Shown in pieces: positions 39,067-48,365 of a stretch of DNA of 64,000 nt. Positions within the stretch are counted from its first letter, which is position 1. Each line of letters starts with the position of its first letter. Under the pieces are notes generated by a model that was not told where the DNA came from, did no database searches, and worked only from the letters and a program-made list of their open reading frames with translations. The translations under genes were made by a program, and so were the position numbers. The DNA comes from Selaginella moellendorffii. Its lineage: Eukaryota > Streptophyta > Lycopodiopsida > Selaginellales > Selaginellaceae. Where the stretch lies: positions 755,825 to 819,824 of the forward strand of contig NW_003314276.1 of assembly GCF_000143415.4 (NCBI RefSeq), written 5' to 3'.

Positions 39067-41031
39067 ATGGGGCGGACCACTAATGCCAGTGGCACTAGCT
39101 CCGGCCGGAGGCGCGGGCGATCCGAGGAGGAAGAAGCTGGCGCTAGCGGCGCTGGCGGCGACTGGGATCATCCGGCGGCGGCGCTCCATCGCCAGCAATC
39201 CATGCTCGTGGATGGTAAGCGCCACAGCTTGTCCGTGCCGATTTGCAAGGATTTCGGGCGGGGACGGTGCTCCAGGCCCGTGCACGACTGTCGCTATGCT
39301 CATCCTCCTCCCACCGTGGCCGTGGAAGGGTATGCTCTCTCTCGAAATCTCTGGGTGTGGCTCTCAAATCCCTAGTTGCGAGGGTTTTCTCTCAGCGATC
39401 AGGTGACCATTTGCTACGACTCTCTTCGAGACAGATGCGCTCGTGGGATTTCGTGCCGCTACTTCCATCCGCCGCATCACATTCGCGTGTAAGATCACGA
39501 TCTTTGTCCTCTCTCTCTCTTGCATTTGAGACGCCTAGCCTACGATCTCCTTGTTCTTCATCAGTGCCACACAAGAAGCCGTCGGCATTGATCCATCGCC
39601 GCTGGGGCTCGAGGTACGTGATGGATTTCTCGAAACATCGTCCATAAGCGCTAACGATTGATTCCTCTTCGAATTCTCCCAGCTGCGAGCATCCAATTTG
39701 CTGCTTGGCCCTTCCCCGACATCTCTTATCACGATCTCGAGGCCTTCGATCGAGGTACTTCCTTCTTTCCTCCATGGTTTCTTTATATTCCTTTCTCCAT
39801 GGTTTCCTCCATCATGGTTTATCGAAACTTTGGCATTTCTTTGTCAGGTTTGTAGGGACTTTGTTCGTGGGCGATGCAAGCGTGAATCGGACGAATGTCG
39901 TTTCGCTCATCACGTCCCAGCAGCCGGAGATGGCGATTATGCTATAGTGTGTGTCCGTCTTTTGGTTCCTCCAGCGATCACTCAAACCCGCTCGTTCTTA
40001 CAGGTCTGCCAGGATTTTATGCGCGGAAGATGCGAACGAGAGACTTGCCGCTACTTCCATCCCCTGGATCATCTAAGATCTCGTGTGAAAGATGTAAGTA
40101 CAGACTTCCGTACAGATTATCTTTGTTCATCCGTAGTTTTTTTTGTTCTTTCTTGCTAGATTGGAGGTGCTCCTGCTGCCGTGTCAAATCCTCCTCGATA
40201 CGATTTACCAGGTGTCTACTGTTCTTATCCAGGATACGAGAACCAGGTAAAGTCGTACTCTACGTGATTAGCTTTTGCAAACTCTTACTGTCAGGCGAAG
40301 CGAATGAGGCTGGATGAAGCGCTTCTCGACCGGCACCACAAGAGCTCAAACCTTGTAAGAAGACTGTTCTTAATTGTTTTCGGGAAGTTTTTCACGAATT
40401 TTTTCCAGCTTATGGAAGCCGCTGGCCAATCTCTCCCTGTGTTTAGGCCGTGCTCACCTCCACGGAATGGTACAATGACCGAGCTCCTTCTTGCCATCAC
40501 CCGTGAGTGAGAATGTTTTACAGATCAAGACAGGCTCCCGGCGTGCCGAGATTTCTTGCGTAACAAATGTGCCAGAAGCTCGTCCTGTCGATTCGTCCAC
40601 CCAGCTCCCTACACGCAGGTACTCAACTTTGGAGCAAGAGTGCGTACCAGAGTACTGATTTGTGGAACTCGCAGGTGGTCGACGGCTATGTAACTCTGTG
40701 CCGTGATTCTCTCCGAGGCAAATGTTTAAGGGAAGCATGCCGCTTCCACCATCCGACGCAATCGACTTTCCAGCAACGCGATAACTTCGAGAGTTCCAAC
40801 ACGGATAACTTCTATGGGAGCCGAGCGGCAGTAGTAGCAGCTCCGGACTCGTTTGGGGGCCTCTCTCCAAACGAGGACGATGACAATCCAGGCGATCAAG
40901 GTACTCCGGGTCACCACAGGCTACAACAGTCTCCCGCTCCTCCTCTTGATCATCTTACTCCTCCTCCTCCTCCACCTCTTCCTTCACCTCACCTCCTCCA
41001 ACAGCTTCTCCATCTTCTAGTCCTGCAATAG
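39067..41031 (+). CDS. Six-finger CCCH protein with muscleblind-like finger spacing
   Basis: Exon reading gives six CCCH zinc fingers. (1) CKDFGRGRCSRPVHDCRYAH, Cx7Cx6Cx3H. (2) CYDSLRDRCARGISCRYFH, Cx7Cx5Cx3H. (3) CRDFVRGRCKRESDECRFAH, Cx7Cx6Cx3H. (4) CQDFMRGRCERETCRYFH, Cx7Cx4Cx3H. (5) CRDFLRNKCARSSCRFVH, Cx7Cx4Cx3H. (6) CRDSLRGKCLREACRFHH, Cx7Cx4Cx3H. Paired Cx7Cx6Cx3H/Cx7Cx4Cx3H fingers are the arrangement of metazoan muscleblind (MBNL) splicing regulators, so RNA binding is likely. The C-terminus is proline/leucine-rich and ends LLVLQ. The N-terminus is Gly/Ser/Arg-rich. About ten exons; the exact junctions between fingers 2 and 3 are tentative. A broken partial copy lies at 43.2-44.1 kb. 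Confidence 0.78.
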
Positions 41032-41550
41032 AGAGAAGCAATTTGCCAGAGGCAATGTCATGGCATATATATAATCTTTCTCTCGAATCGTGCCACAGTT
41101 GGAGATGACTAGAGCTGCCGGACTGCTCCTGCTCGCTTCCTTTCGGTCAGATGCAAAAAATGCCACTGACTCTACCGCGCTGCGCTAGGTACCCTCCTCC
41201 TTTTTGTAGCTACTAGAACCTCTTCAATTCTAAGATATTCCAGCAGATACTGTAAGTTTGCAAGGTCATCTCTTTACGAAGCTCAACCTCACGCAAGCAG
41301 AGACGATGTTGTTGTATATGCGGCGAGCCAGGAGCTTGGCCATGAAAGATGTTTCACTCTGTTCTTGAGAAGGTCGAGTCCTCCATCCGAATTGCCGTGT
41401 CTATAGCATGAGCACAACAATTATAGTCCCCGCTCCAAAATAGGTGCCTTGAAACAACTTGATAAACAGACTAGAAAATACCTGCATTGATCTAGGGACC
41501 CCTTATTTTTGCTTCTTGTCCTTAAAAGAACAATATTGGCTATTTGTGTC
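41032..41550. other. Intergenic, CCCH 3' flank
   Basis: No gene is seen. The first 340 bp recur, diverged, after the pseudogene copy at 43,850-44,075, which shows that the duplication carried the 3' flank. Confidence 0.6.
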
Positions 41551-42303
41551 ATGGATTCTTCTACATCCAAGGATTCCGAGGGCAAGGAAAACATTTATGT
41601 ATTGCTGCTAATAGGGCTGTTGCTTGTAGTGTTTCTCCCACTAACTATCCTGGCTTTTGTGGCGGATACCAATCGTCACGAACCATGGTGCGACTTCAAG
41701 GACATCAAGGTTTTACACGTGGAGCTCCCATCAAACTCAACTCCGAGGTTTGTCTCGGATGTAGAGCTCCAGTTTACCTGCTCGAATCTCAAGCATCGCA
41801 AGCACGAAGGTCTGCTGGACGTGGAGTTTGATGCAATGGACGTAAGTTTGAGCTACCGTGGTGTCGAGCTCGCCAAGTTTTCATTCCCCATGTTTGTGCT
41901 TCCGAAGAGCAGGAGTGTTTCTGTGACACGGAGGCTTTTGGTGAACGAGACGAGCCTTCCCGTGGTTAAGTTGGAGCTGTTTGAAGCGGATGTCGCATCG
42001 GGCAAAGTCCCACTCTCGGCAGCTATTCATGCTAGTGCTCAGTGGGTTCACAGATTCGGCCGGGGTAGCGTGGATTACTTGCAGGCTGATCTTACCTGTG
42101 ACTTGGGCATGCTTCTTCCACAGAAGGGTGGAACCAAAGCGCAAGATATTGTGTTTGATGGTCAGCAGCTGTGCCCTGTTTACTTGTCCTGTCCCTATTG
42201 TGGTTTCAAAGAGAGGGATGGTGTAGTTCAGGCCCCAGGCCAGGAAGGTGGAAGCGCCAAAAGCCTTGAGGGCATCGGTATGGAAGCCTTTGCCAGTCGA
42301 TGA
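41551..42303 (+). CDS. NHL (NDR1/HIN1-like, LEA_2) membrane protein candidate
   Basis: This is a single-exon ORF of 250 codons. A short cytosolic Ser/Lys/Glu N-terminus is followed by a membrane span ('IYVLLLIGLLLVVFLPLTIL'). A beta-rich extracytosolic domain follows with 'VSDVELQFTCSNLKHRK', 'FDAMDVSLSYRGVELAKFSF' and 'VNETSLPVVKLELFEADVAS'. That is the type II topology and LEA_2-like strand pattern of NHL proteins. A Cys pair lies in LCPVYLSCPYCGF near the C-terminus. The family assignment is by pattern rather than a strong signature. A deleted inverted copy is at 45.2-45.7 kb. Confidence 0.6.
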   Translation: MDSSTSKDSEGKENIYVLLLIGLLLVVFLPLTILAFVADTNRHEPWCDFKDIKVLHVELPSNSTPRFVSDVELQFTCSNLKHRKHEGLLDVEFDAMDVSLSYRGVELAKFSFPMFVLPKSRSVSVTRRLLVNETSLPVVKLELFEADVASGKVPLSAAIHASAQWVHRFGRGSVDYLQADLTCDLGMLLPQKGGTKAQDIVFDGQQLCPVYLSCPYCGFKERDGVVQAPGQEGGSAKSLEGIGMEAFASR

Positions 42304-43200
42304 GATCGCCAAGCTACACACTAAGTTTTATTATTCATATACAATCTAGTTAGATTTTTATAATTTCTATCAAACTAATATATAACGACAGAAAATTCTT
42401 GATGCTAGTAAAAACTACATGGCATATGTGCACGATCTACCATATCAACTTGGCATTGATCCATCAACTGACCACCTTGTGTGGATTTAATCGCCACAAT
42501 CGTTGTGGTTTGGTAGATCTCCTTGGTTGCTCGTGACGCTGAATCCAAGAGGAGACAGTCTTGATTTTCTTTTTGGTAACAGTTTGACTGACTTCTTCAG
42601 CATATCTTCTTTAAAGACACACAAAAAATATGACTTACCAACGACAAGGAAAATCAAGCATACCTCATTCCACAATACCATTTGAGTTTTGCCTTGCAAA
42701 GCAGACCATGTTCAGAAACTCCGTAATCTCCATATTAAATCCCTCAAGTCTCACCTTGAGTAATCAACAGAGCATAAAAGCAATCCTGTGTCAGCTGTGT
42801 CCAATGCATCCTGTCACTTACAAGAAAGGGCTCCACCATCCACAGACTGAAGGAGGAGATGACCCTCCGCAACTTGAGCGTTGCATCCACTGAAGAAATA
42901 TGTGGAAGCTATCGGCGTTCTTGTCCTGCTTCTTCACAGAGTTTGTGGACTACAGCTTCACGGCCAAGGTCGACGCTGTTTCGTCCAGGAGCATGAAATG
43001 GAAGGAAGTGTTGCAGCAGTTCTGGCCAAAATTTCCACGACAAAGTCGCGGTCACGGCCAAAGTTCCGACTCAACAGGTAGACATGCTCGCCAGAGGATG
43101 ACTCAAGTATACATGATCAAGAGACATGCCCCTAGTTTACTGCTTGACCCAAGAGTGAAATGAATCACAATGCAAAAACTGCAAGCCTTCATTTGCAGGA
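42304..43200. repeat. Left arm of a broken inverted duplication
   Basis: The NHL 3' flank and beyond. The segment 42,500-42,680 is nearly identical to the reverse complement of 45,010-45,190. Segment 42,840-42,895 matches the reverse complement of 44,392-44,450, and 43,126-43,165 matches that of 44,283-44,320. Short open frames are present ('EGGDDPPQLERCIH' at 42,850) but no complete gene. Confidence 0.7.
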
Positions 43201-43202
43201 CA

Positions 43203-44075
43203 GAGAACCAGGTAAAGTCGTACTCTACGTGATTAGCTTTTGTATGTCCTCAAACTTTTGCTGTCAGGCAAAGCCAATGAGGCTGGATGAAACGCACCAC
43301 AAGAACTCAAACCTTGTAAGAAGACTGTTTTTAATTGTAATCGTTTCGATGTTTGGAAGGCTGGGAGACATCCAAGATGCAAAGAGGTTTTTCGATTCGA
43401 TGCCCCCCTTTTCGTTTTAGAGAAGTTTTTGACGAATTTTTCCAGCTTATGGAAGCCGCTGGCCAATCTCTCCCTGTGTTTAGACCGTCATCACCTGTGA
43501 GTGAGAATGTTTTACAGATGGCTCCCGGCGTGCCGTGATTCTCTCCGAGGCAAATGTTTAAGAGAAGCATGCCGCTTCCACCATCCGACACAATCGGCTT
43601 TCCAGAAACGCGATGACTTCGAGAGCTCCAACACGGATAACTTCTATGGGAGCCGAGCGGCAGTAGTAGCAGCTCCGGACTCGTTTGGAAGCCTCCCTCC
43701 AATGAGAATCCAGGCGATCAAGGTACTCCAAATCACCACAGGCTACAACACTCTCCCGCTCCTCCTCTTGATTATCTTCCTCCTCCTCCTCCTCCTCCTT
43801 CACCAACACCTTCTCCATCTTCTAGTCCTGCAGTAGAGAAGCAATTTGGCAGAGGCAATGTCATGGCATATATATAATCTTGCTCTCGTATCGTGCCACA
43901 GTTGGAGCACCTCTTCAATTTAAGACATTCTAGCAGATTCTGTAAGTTTGTAAGGTCATCTTTTTACGAAGCTGAGATTCTTTTGATGCAACATCACGCA
44001 AGCAGAAACTAGACATCGATGTCGTATAGCCAGGAGCTTGGCCATGAAAGATTTTTCACTCTGTGGTCCTGCAGC
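43203..44075 (+). pseudogene. Partial broken copy of the CCCH gene 3' half
   Basis: This direct copy of 40,232-41,365 contains the last introns, finger 6 (CRDSLRGKCLREACRFHH), the shared 'NTDNFYGSRAAVVAAPDSFG' block and the 3' flank. Lesions: finger 5 is removed by a 155-bp deletion joined at a shared GTGCC (43,530-43,534); 7 bp are lost just before it; 10 bp are lost after DSFGSLPP; and the intron at 43,339-43,410 has an insertion of PPR-like sequence. There is no start codon or N-terminal fingers. Confidence 0.8.
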
Positions 44076-44079
44076 TGCC

Positions 44080-45200
44080 GCTCAGCTGGAGCGAACCCCA
44101 TAAGAATTGCAAACCATGCATGAGCAACTAAAAAAAAGGAGAATGCTGAAGGGCTCACTCACATGACCCGCCATCCGGAAGAGGTTCGACAGGAAACGCT
44201 GCCACAACCACGCGTCTAGCACGGCAATGTAGACGTTCTCCAAGTGTGTAAGGTAAGAGCATACAGTAATAAGAGGAGCAAGCCTGCATTGTTACTCTTG
44301 GGTCAAGCAGTAAACATAGATAAGCTCGATTAATAAATATAACTTTGGCATCTTTAACTCCACCCTCTTCAACCTTGGGGCTGCAGGCTTGAGAGAAGCC
44401 GTGGATGCGACGCTCGAGTTCCGGAGGGTCATCTCCTCCTTCAGGTAGAGTTGCTTCCAGTCTGTGGAGCTCCGTTCGATACGTACCTAGTTTCAAGTGG
44501 AGGAGTACTCTAGGTGAGTTGTAGAGTTTAATTTGTTGCTGTAGAACCTGGAGGAAAGGAATCTATATGTACGGTATAAAGCTCTAGACTGGTGTTCCTT
44601 TTCTGCTTGATGAAATCCTCTATAACACATTAGCACTTGGATTCAGGTTTGATCCAGGTTTGAGACTTGCTTGACTTTATGTTTTGTTATTTTTCATCAT
44701 CCATCTTTTGTATTCTATCTATGTGCAAGACTTGGCCATTCTTTTCAAGCATGCAGCGGCAATCCTGATTCCAGGGATATTTTATGATATATTTATAGAT
44801 TATTCCACGGGGATTCATTATTGAGACTCATGATATGACACATTTTTCAATGGTATTTAGAGATTGATCTTCATGGGATCTTGAGTGCATGAAGTTGTGA
44901 GATTCTTTTGCAACACTACTTCTACACACTCTGTCCTGAGGGATTGTAACTCTGTCTGCTCGTGTTACGAAGAAAGAAAGCCAGGTGCGGAAAACAACGC
45001 TACCAATGAAGGTATGCCTGAATTTTCTTTGTCGTTGGTAAGTCATATTTTTGTGTGTCTTTAAAGAAGATATGCTGAAGAAGTCAGTCAGACTGTTACC
45101 AAAAAGAAAATCAAGACTGTCTCCTCTTGGATTCAGCGTCACGAGCAACCAAGGAGATCTACCAAACCACAACGATTGTGGCAATTAAATCCAAGGGCTG
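44080..45200. repeat. Right arm of the broken inverted duplication
   Basis: Minus-strand counterpart of 42.5-43.2 kb. The minus-strand open frame 44,496-44,155 contains 'LEATLPEGGDDPPELERRIH', the better-preserved version of the sequence at 42,850, so a now-lost gene fragment may underlie both arms. 45,010-45,190 is the near-identical part. The section 44,520-45,000 is AT-rich and without features. Confidence 0.65.
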
Positions 45201-45204
45201 GAAA

Positions 45205-45690
45205 GTCAGCTGATGGATCAATGCCAAGTTGATGGATAATACTCCAAGTGGCCGGAATAACATGTTCTGCCACAAAGGACTCAAGTTCGTTTCAGTTTAC
45301 AAAGCATCAGATCGAGCTGAGGACACTGAAGACATTCTACATGTGCCATGTATTTTATCTGATTAGATTTTAGCTTGGCGATCTCATCTACTGGCAAAGG
45401 CTATACCCTCAAGTTACGTCCATTGCATCAAACTCCACGGGAGCTCAAAGTTACGTCCATTGCATCAAACTCCACGCCCAGAGTGTTTTCGTACTTTCGA
45501 TGCTTGAGATTCGAGCAGTTAAACTGGAGCTCTACATTAGAGACAAACCTATAAGCCTTAGTAACATTCTTCATAGTTGCCTGCAGATGCAGCTGCTTGG
45601 CTATAGAAGCTTGCTGGAGATGGTGGTCTTTCCAAAGCTCTTGAAATGCAACAAAAGATGCCAGAATCTCCAAGGATGAGTATTAGAATG
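45205..45690 (-). pseudogene. Deleted inverted copy of the NHL gene
   Basis: The minus strand encodes 'VSNVELQFNCSNLKHRKYEN' and 'VEFDAMDVTLSSRGV', matching the middle of the NHL protein. The frame then jumps directly to sequence equal to the last codons and stop of the NHL gene (TTTGCCAG..TGAGATCGCCAAGC near 45,375-45,400). About 400 bp of coding sequence and the membrane anchor are missing. The upstream part is scrambled and shared with 57.9 kb. Confidence 0.75.
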
Positions 45691-45728
45691 GTGAAGAGAA
45701 AAGTTTTGCATTTTTCTTACTTTGCTAA

Positions 45729-45801
45729 GGGGATGTAGCTCAGATGGTAGAGCGTTTGCTTAGCATGCGAGAGGCACCGGGATCGATACCCAGCATCTCC
45801 A
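45729..45801 (+). tRNA. tRNA-Ala (AGC)
   Basis: GGGGATGTAGCTCAGATGG opens a full 73-nt cloverleaf. The anticodon loop is within CTTAGCATG (anticodon AGC), the T-loop is ATCGATA, and the acceptor GGGGATG/CATCTCC has A as discriminator. One T-stem pair is mismatched. It is very close to the standard plant tRNA-Ala(AGC). Only its 3' end survives in copy B at 58,025. Confidence 0.93.
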
Positions 45802-45839
45802 AATATGTTCAATTGTGTCTTCATGAGCTCCATGACTCA

Positions 45840-46128
45840 CATTCAATGAGTGCCAAGTTTCTAGAGGTTTTAAAAATGGGCAAGTACATTAGGATTGAGC
45901 CTTGATATCTATCATACCTAGAAAATTTCGTGAGAGATTAAATCGCTGTGGTTTGGGCTCTTTGGCATGCTCAAGCGATGGCAGTTCAAGTCCGACAATC
46001 CACAGCGTCACGAGCTCTCCAGTCCATTCGTAAAGCCAAAAGTACCTCTTTATTTTCTAAGTCAAGGGTTAGGTTATAATCTTTCTCGCTTGGATTTTTC
46101 TATTGTCGAAGCTCTCGTCAGGTAAGCT
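45840..46128 (+). other. Exon-like sequence upstream of His-rich ORF (copy A)
   Basis: The stretch ends in a consensus donor (gtcag|gtaagc, about 46,120) preceded by an open frame reading LSRLDFSIVEALVR in both copies. In copy B the frame before it reads 'LFGMLKPDGTLAFKSDNPQR', with a 9-bp loss in copy A. This suggests a 5' exon of a larger gene whose first intron would include the ATG assigned to the His-rich ORF. No family is recognised. Confidence 0.35.
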
Positions 46129-46899
46129 ATGGTCTCTCGCGCTCACGCCGCCCCAACGCTTGCCCGCCGAGCCCCAGCGCCCTGGCATGAAGGCCATCAC
46201 CGAGCTCCACACCCGCGAGCTCCAGCACATCGAACACACCACCATGGACACCATCCTCGGGGAGGGCACGAGCCAGCGCCAGCTTTAGCTCCAGTTCTTC
46301 AAGGTGACGCTCCAGTTCGAGCCCCAGCGCCAGCTGCTTTCGTTCACCCTGCTCACGGCCACCCTGCTCATCTAGCTCCAGCGCCTGGTATCCTTGATCA
46401 TGCTCGCCACCACGATCCAGCTCCAGCAGCAGCAGTGTACCATCATCATCATGGTGATGGAGCTCCTCTGGTTGTTCACCACCATCACCATGGTCACCAC
46501 CATGGAGGACGTCACAACCACCACCACCACCACCACCACCACCACCACCACCACCGCCACCACCACCGTCACGACGGTCATGACGCAGCAGTGGCCACAC
46601 CAACACCCGCAGCAGTAGTTACAGTGGTTCGGAGGACGCCGTGGTCGCTGCTCCAGCTTCTTCTCTGGGTTTTGGTTGCGATCTTGGTGCTGCTTGCGTG
46701 CTTTTTGCTCGTGCGATGGATGTTATCTCGAAGGAAGCAGCACAGGAATGCGATCTTTCAGGATCCCGGGTGGCAGATCGAAGTGACGAATCATCTGGAA
46801 GTTGTGGTGGACGATTCTCCAACTGAGACGAAACAGCTGGAAGCTCACACTTGTGGTTTCTCCTCAAAGTGTCCTGCCAACACTGGCAGTGACGCGTAA
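46129..46899 (+). CDS. Histidine-rich single-span membrane protein candidate, copy A
   Basis: An open frame of 256 codons. The N-terminal 150 residues are Ala/Pro/His-rich with a (CAC)n-encoded His run. The C-terminal part looks like true protein: 'PWSLLQLLLWVLVAILVLLA' membrane helix, a basic stop-transfer RWMLSRRKQHR, then a tail 'DPGWQIEVTNHLEVVVDDSP'. The frame ends at GSDA-TAA inside GC|GTAAGT, a consensus donor. Splicing to gacagcag|GCTCTTGC (about 46,992) would extend it in frame to LLLTDGDLTQRSRTRVDWW...ENKFRFD. I do not recognise the family. Whether the ATG or an upstream exon starts translation is unresolved; the His-rich part could be non-coding in vivo. A copy with matching frame exists at 58.6 kb. 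Confidence 0.45.
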   Translation: MVSRAHAAPTLARRAPAPWHEGHHRAPHPRAPAHRTHHHGHHPRGGHEPAPALAPVLQGDAPVRAPAPAAFVHPAHGHPAHLAPAPGILDHARHHDPAPAAAVYHHHHGDGAPLVVHHHHHGHHHGGRHNHHHHHHHHHHHHRHHHRHDGHDAAVATPTPAAVVTVVRRTPWSLLQLLLWVLVAILVLLACFLLVRWMLSRRKQHRNAIFQDPGWQIEVTNHLEVVVDDSPTETKQLEAHTCGFSSKCPANTGSDA

Positions 46900-47399
46900 G
46901 TCAGCACAGTGCATGCGTTGCCACATGGAAGATTGTGTACAAACAATCTTCAAGGAGCAAGGAGATGAAGTTGCAGAGCAAGAAGACAGCAGGCTCTTGC
47001 TCACGGACGGTGATCTCACCCAGAGATCACGTACAAGGGTCGACTGGTGGAAGTCACCAGACTTGGAAGTTATTGCACAGCTTGGCTCGGAACATGGACT
47101 GGAAAATAAGTTTCGATTTGACTGAGCTATCCTCTAGAGGTGACAGGGGAGCAGACGTTAATGCACCTCCAAAGGCCAGAGAAGTTGCTTGAGACGAAAG
47201 GTTTGAGAAAAGGTAACGTACTTGTTCTTGCAGGCGCTCAAATCTCAACTTCGATGAGAAGAAGCAGAGCAGGGCATAGCGGCCAGATAAGTTTCTCAAC
47301 AGTCAAGAGCATCATAAGCCGGGAATCAAGCAAGTGCAAAATTGTGTGGTCGAAGTCTAAACTGCGGCTTACAACACAGGTTGTTCGACAGGATGGGAT
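46900..47399 (+). other. Possible 3' exons of the His-rich gene and short intron
   Basis: Identical between copies up to about 47,225. It contains the putative in-frame exon ending ENKFRFD (about 46,993-47,125) and an intron-like aaaag|gtaacgt..ttgcag| at 47,212-47,233 that is shortened in copy A relative to copy B. After that the copies diverge. Confidence 0.35.
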
Positions 47400-47872
47400 G
47401 AAGAACAGGATAGGTTGGTCTACCTCACAAATTGTGAATACGAAGCCGATGCATTCGTCGTGTGGACATGTGGAAGTATCAGAACTGTTCTGGAGGACAA
47501 AGAAACACGACGTTTGTTGCCTGGAACACGATCATCATGGGACATGCACGTCTTCTATCAGATGCAACGAGAACCTGGCCTGCCTCCAAACTCTGAGACT
47601 TTGCATGGAGCAGCAAAACATCGTTTCCTGGGATATGCTGAGAACAACCTTTGCTCTAGAGTGCTACGAGCAAACCGGCAGCCAAACGCTCAGACTTTTC
47701 ATAGTGGTGCTCAAGGCATGTGGCGACAAGAGGCTCCACTCACAGATCCTGGAGAGAAATCTGGACGGAATCCACTACTCGCGTGCTCGCTCAGTGTGGA
47801 AACATGCCTGCCGCTCGAGACTTCTTCTTGCACTACTCATTTGGAGTAACTGGAGAGCGCCCTACGAAGCAT
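47400..47872 (+). pseudogene. Decayed PPR-gene fragment, copy A
   Basis: Scattered frames read PPR-like phrases: 'QNIVSWDMLRTTFALECYEQ', 'VLKACGDKRLHSQILERNLD' and 'FYQMQREPGLPPNSETL', in different frames and out of order with stops between them. Comparison with copy B shows indels that shift the frame. It is a non-functional PPR remnant. Confidence 0.6.
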
Positions 47873-47889
47873 GATGGTCATAGGTACTA

Positions 47890-48365
47890 AAGTGTTTTCA
47901 CTAGTTCATAGATTTTTTGTTTCGTCTTATAGCCTTCACAAGGTACTTCGTTTTGACGCTTGGCAATGAAAAGCTGTGGAGGCTTTGGAGCTTATCTCCT
48001 TACACATGGTAAGTATCTTCTTCTTGACTTTTTCATCAATGACATGTTATTTCAGGGATGGGAATGGACATACAATTTCATTGTTGAGAGGGTATTAGGT
48101 GTTACTCATGTTGCCTTGGAAGGTTACTTTTCATTCAGGTGCTTGGGAGTTGCTGTGCTGTGTCAGAACAAGGGAACTCCATAGTATCACGGAAGGCATA
48201 TGGTCTAATCTCATGGATCCAAAGAACATAATCAAAATGAGAGAAAAGCTTTTCTCAGGAGCTTGTTGGTAAACTTTGCGAGGAAAGAGTGTGATGCAAG
48301 GTTGATGGAGGTATCAATGAAACCCAAACAAAGATGGTACCTGAAAAAAGCAAAAGGATCTTAGC
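47890..48365 (+). repeat. Repeated module (other copies at 60.35-60.6 and 62.35-62.7 kb)
   Basis: The module runs from 'agttcatagattttttgtttc' to 'ggatcttagc'. It recurs at 62,365-62,710 in similar length and at 60,345-60,590 with about 230 bp missing. No conserved open frame. Confidence 0.7.

Noticed and set aside
39020-39095. Possible complete minus-strand tRNA overlapping the CCCH start
   Set aside because: The candidate anticodon loop has six bases and no acceptor partner exists for the 3' end.
46127-46606. 159-codon minus-strand ORF opposite the His-rich ORF (Gly/Leu/Glu-rich)
   Set aside because: It is the antisense shadow of the CAC/GCC-rich tract. Gly runs come from the repeat, there is no domain, and splice signals favour the plus strand.
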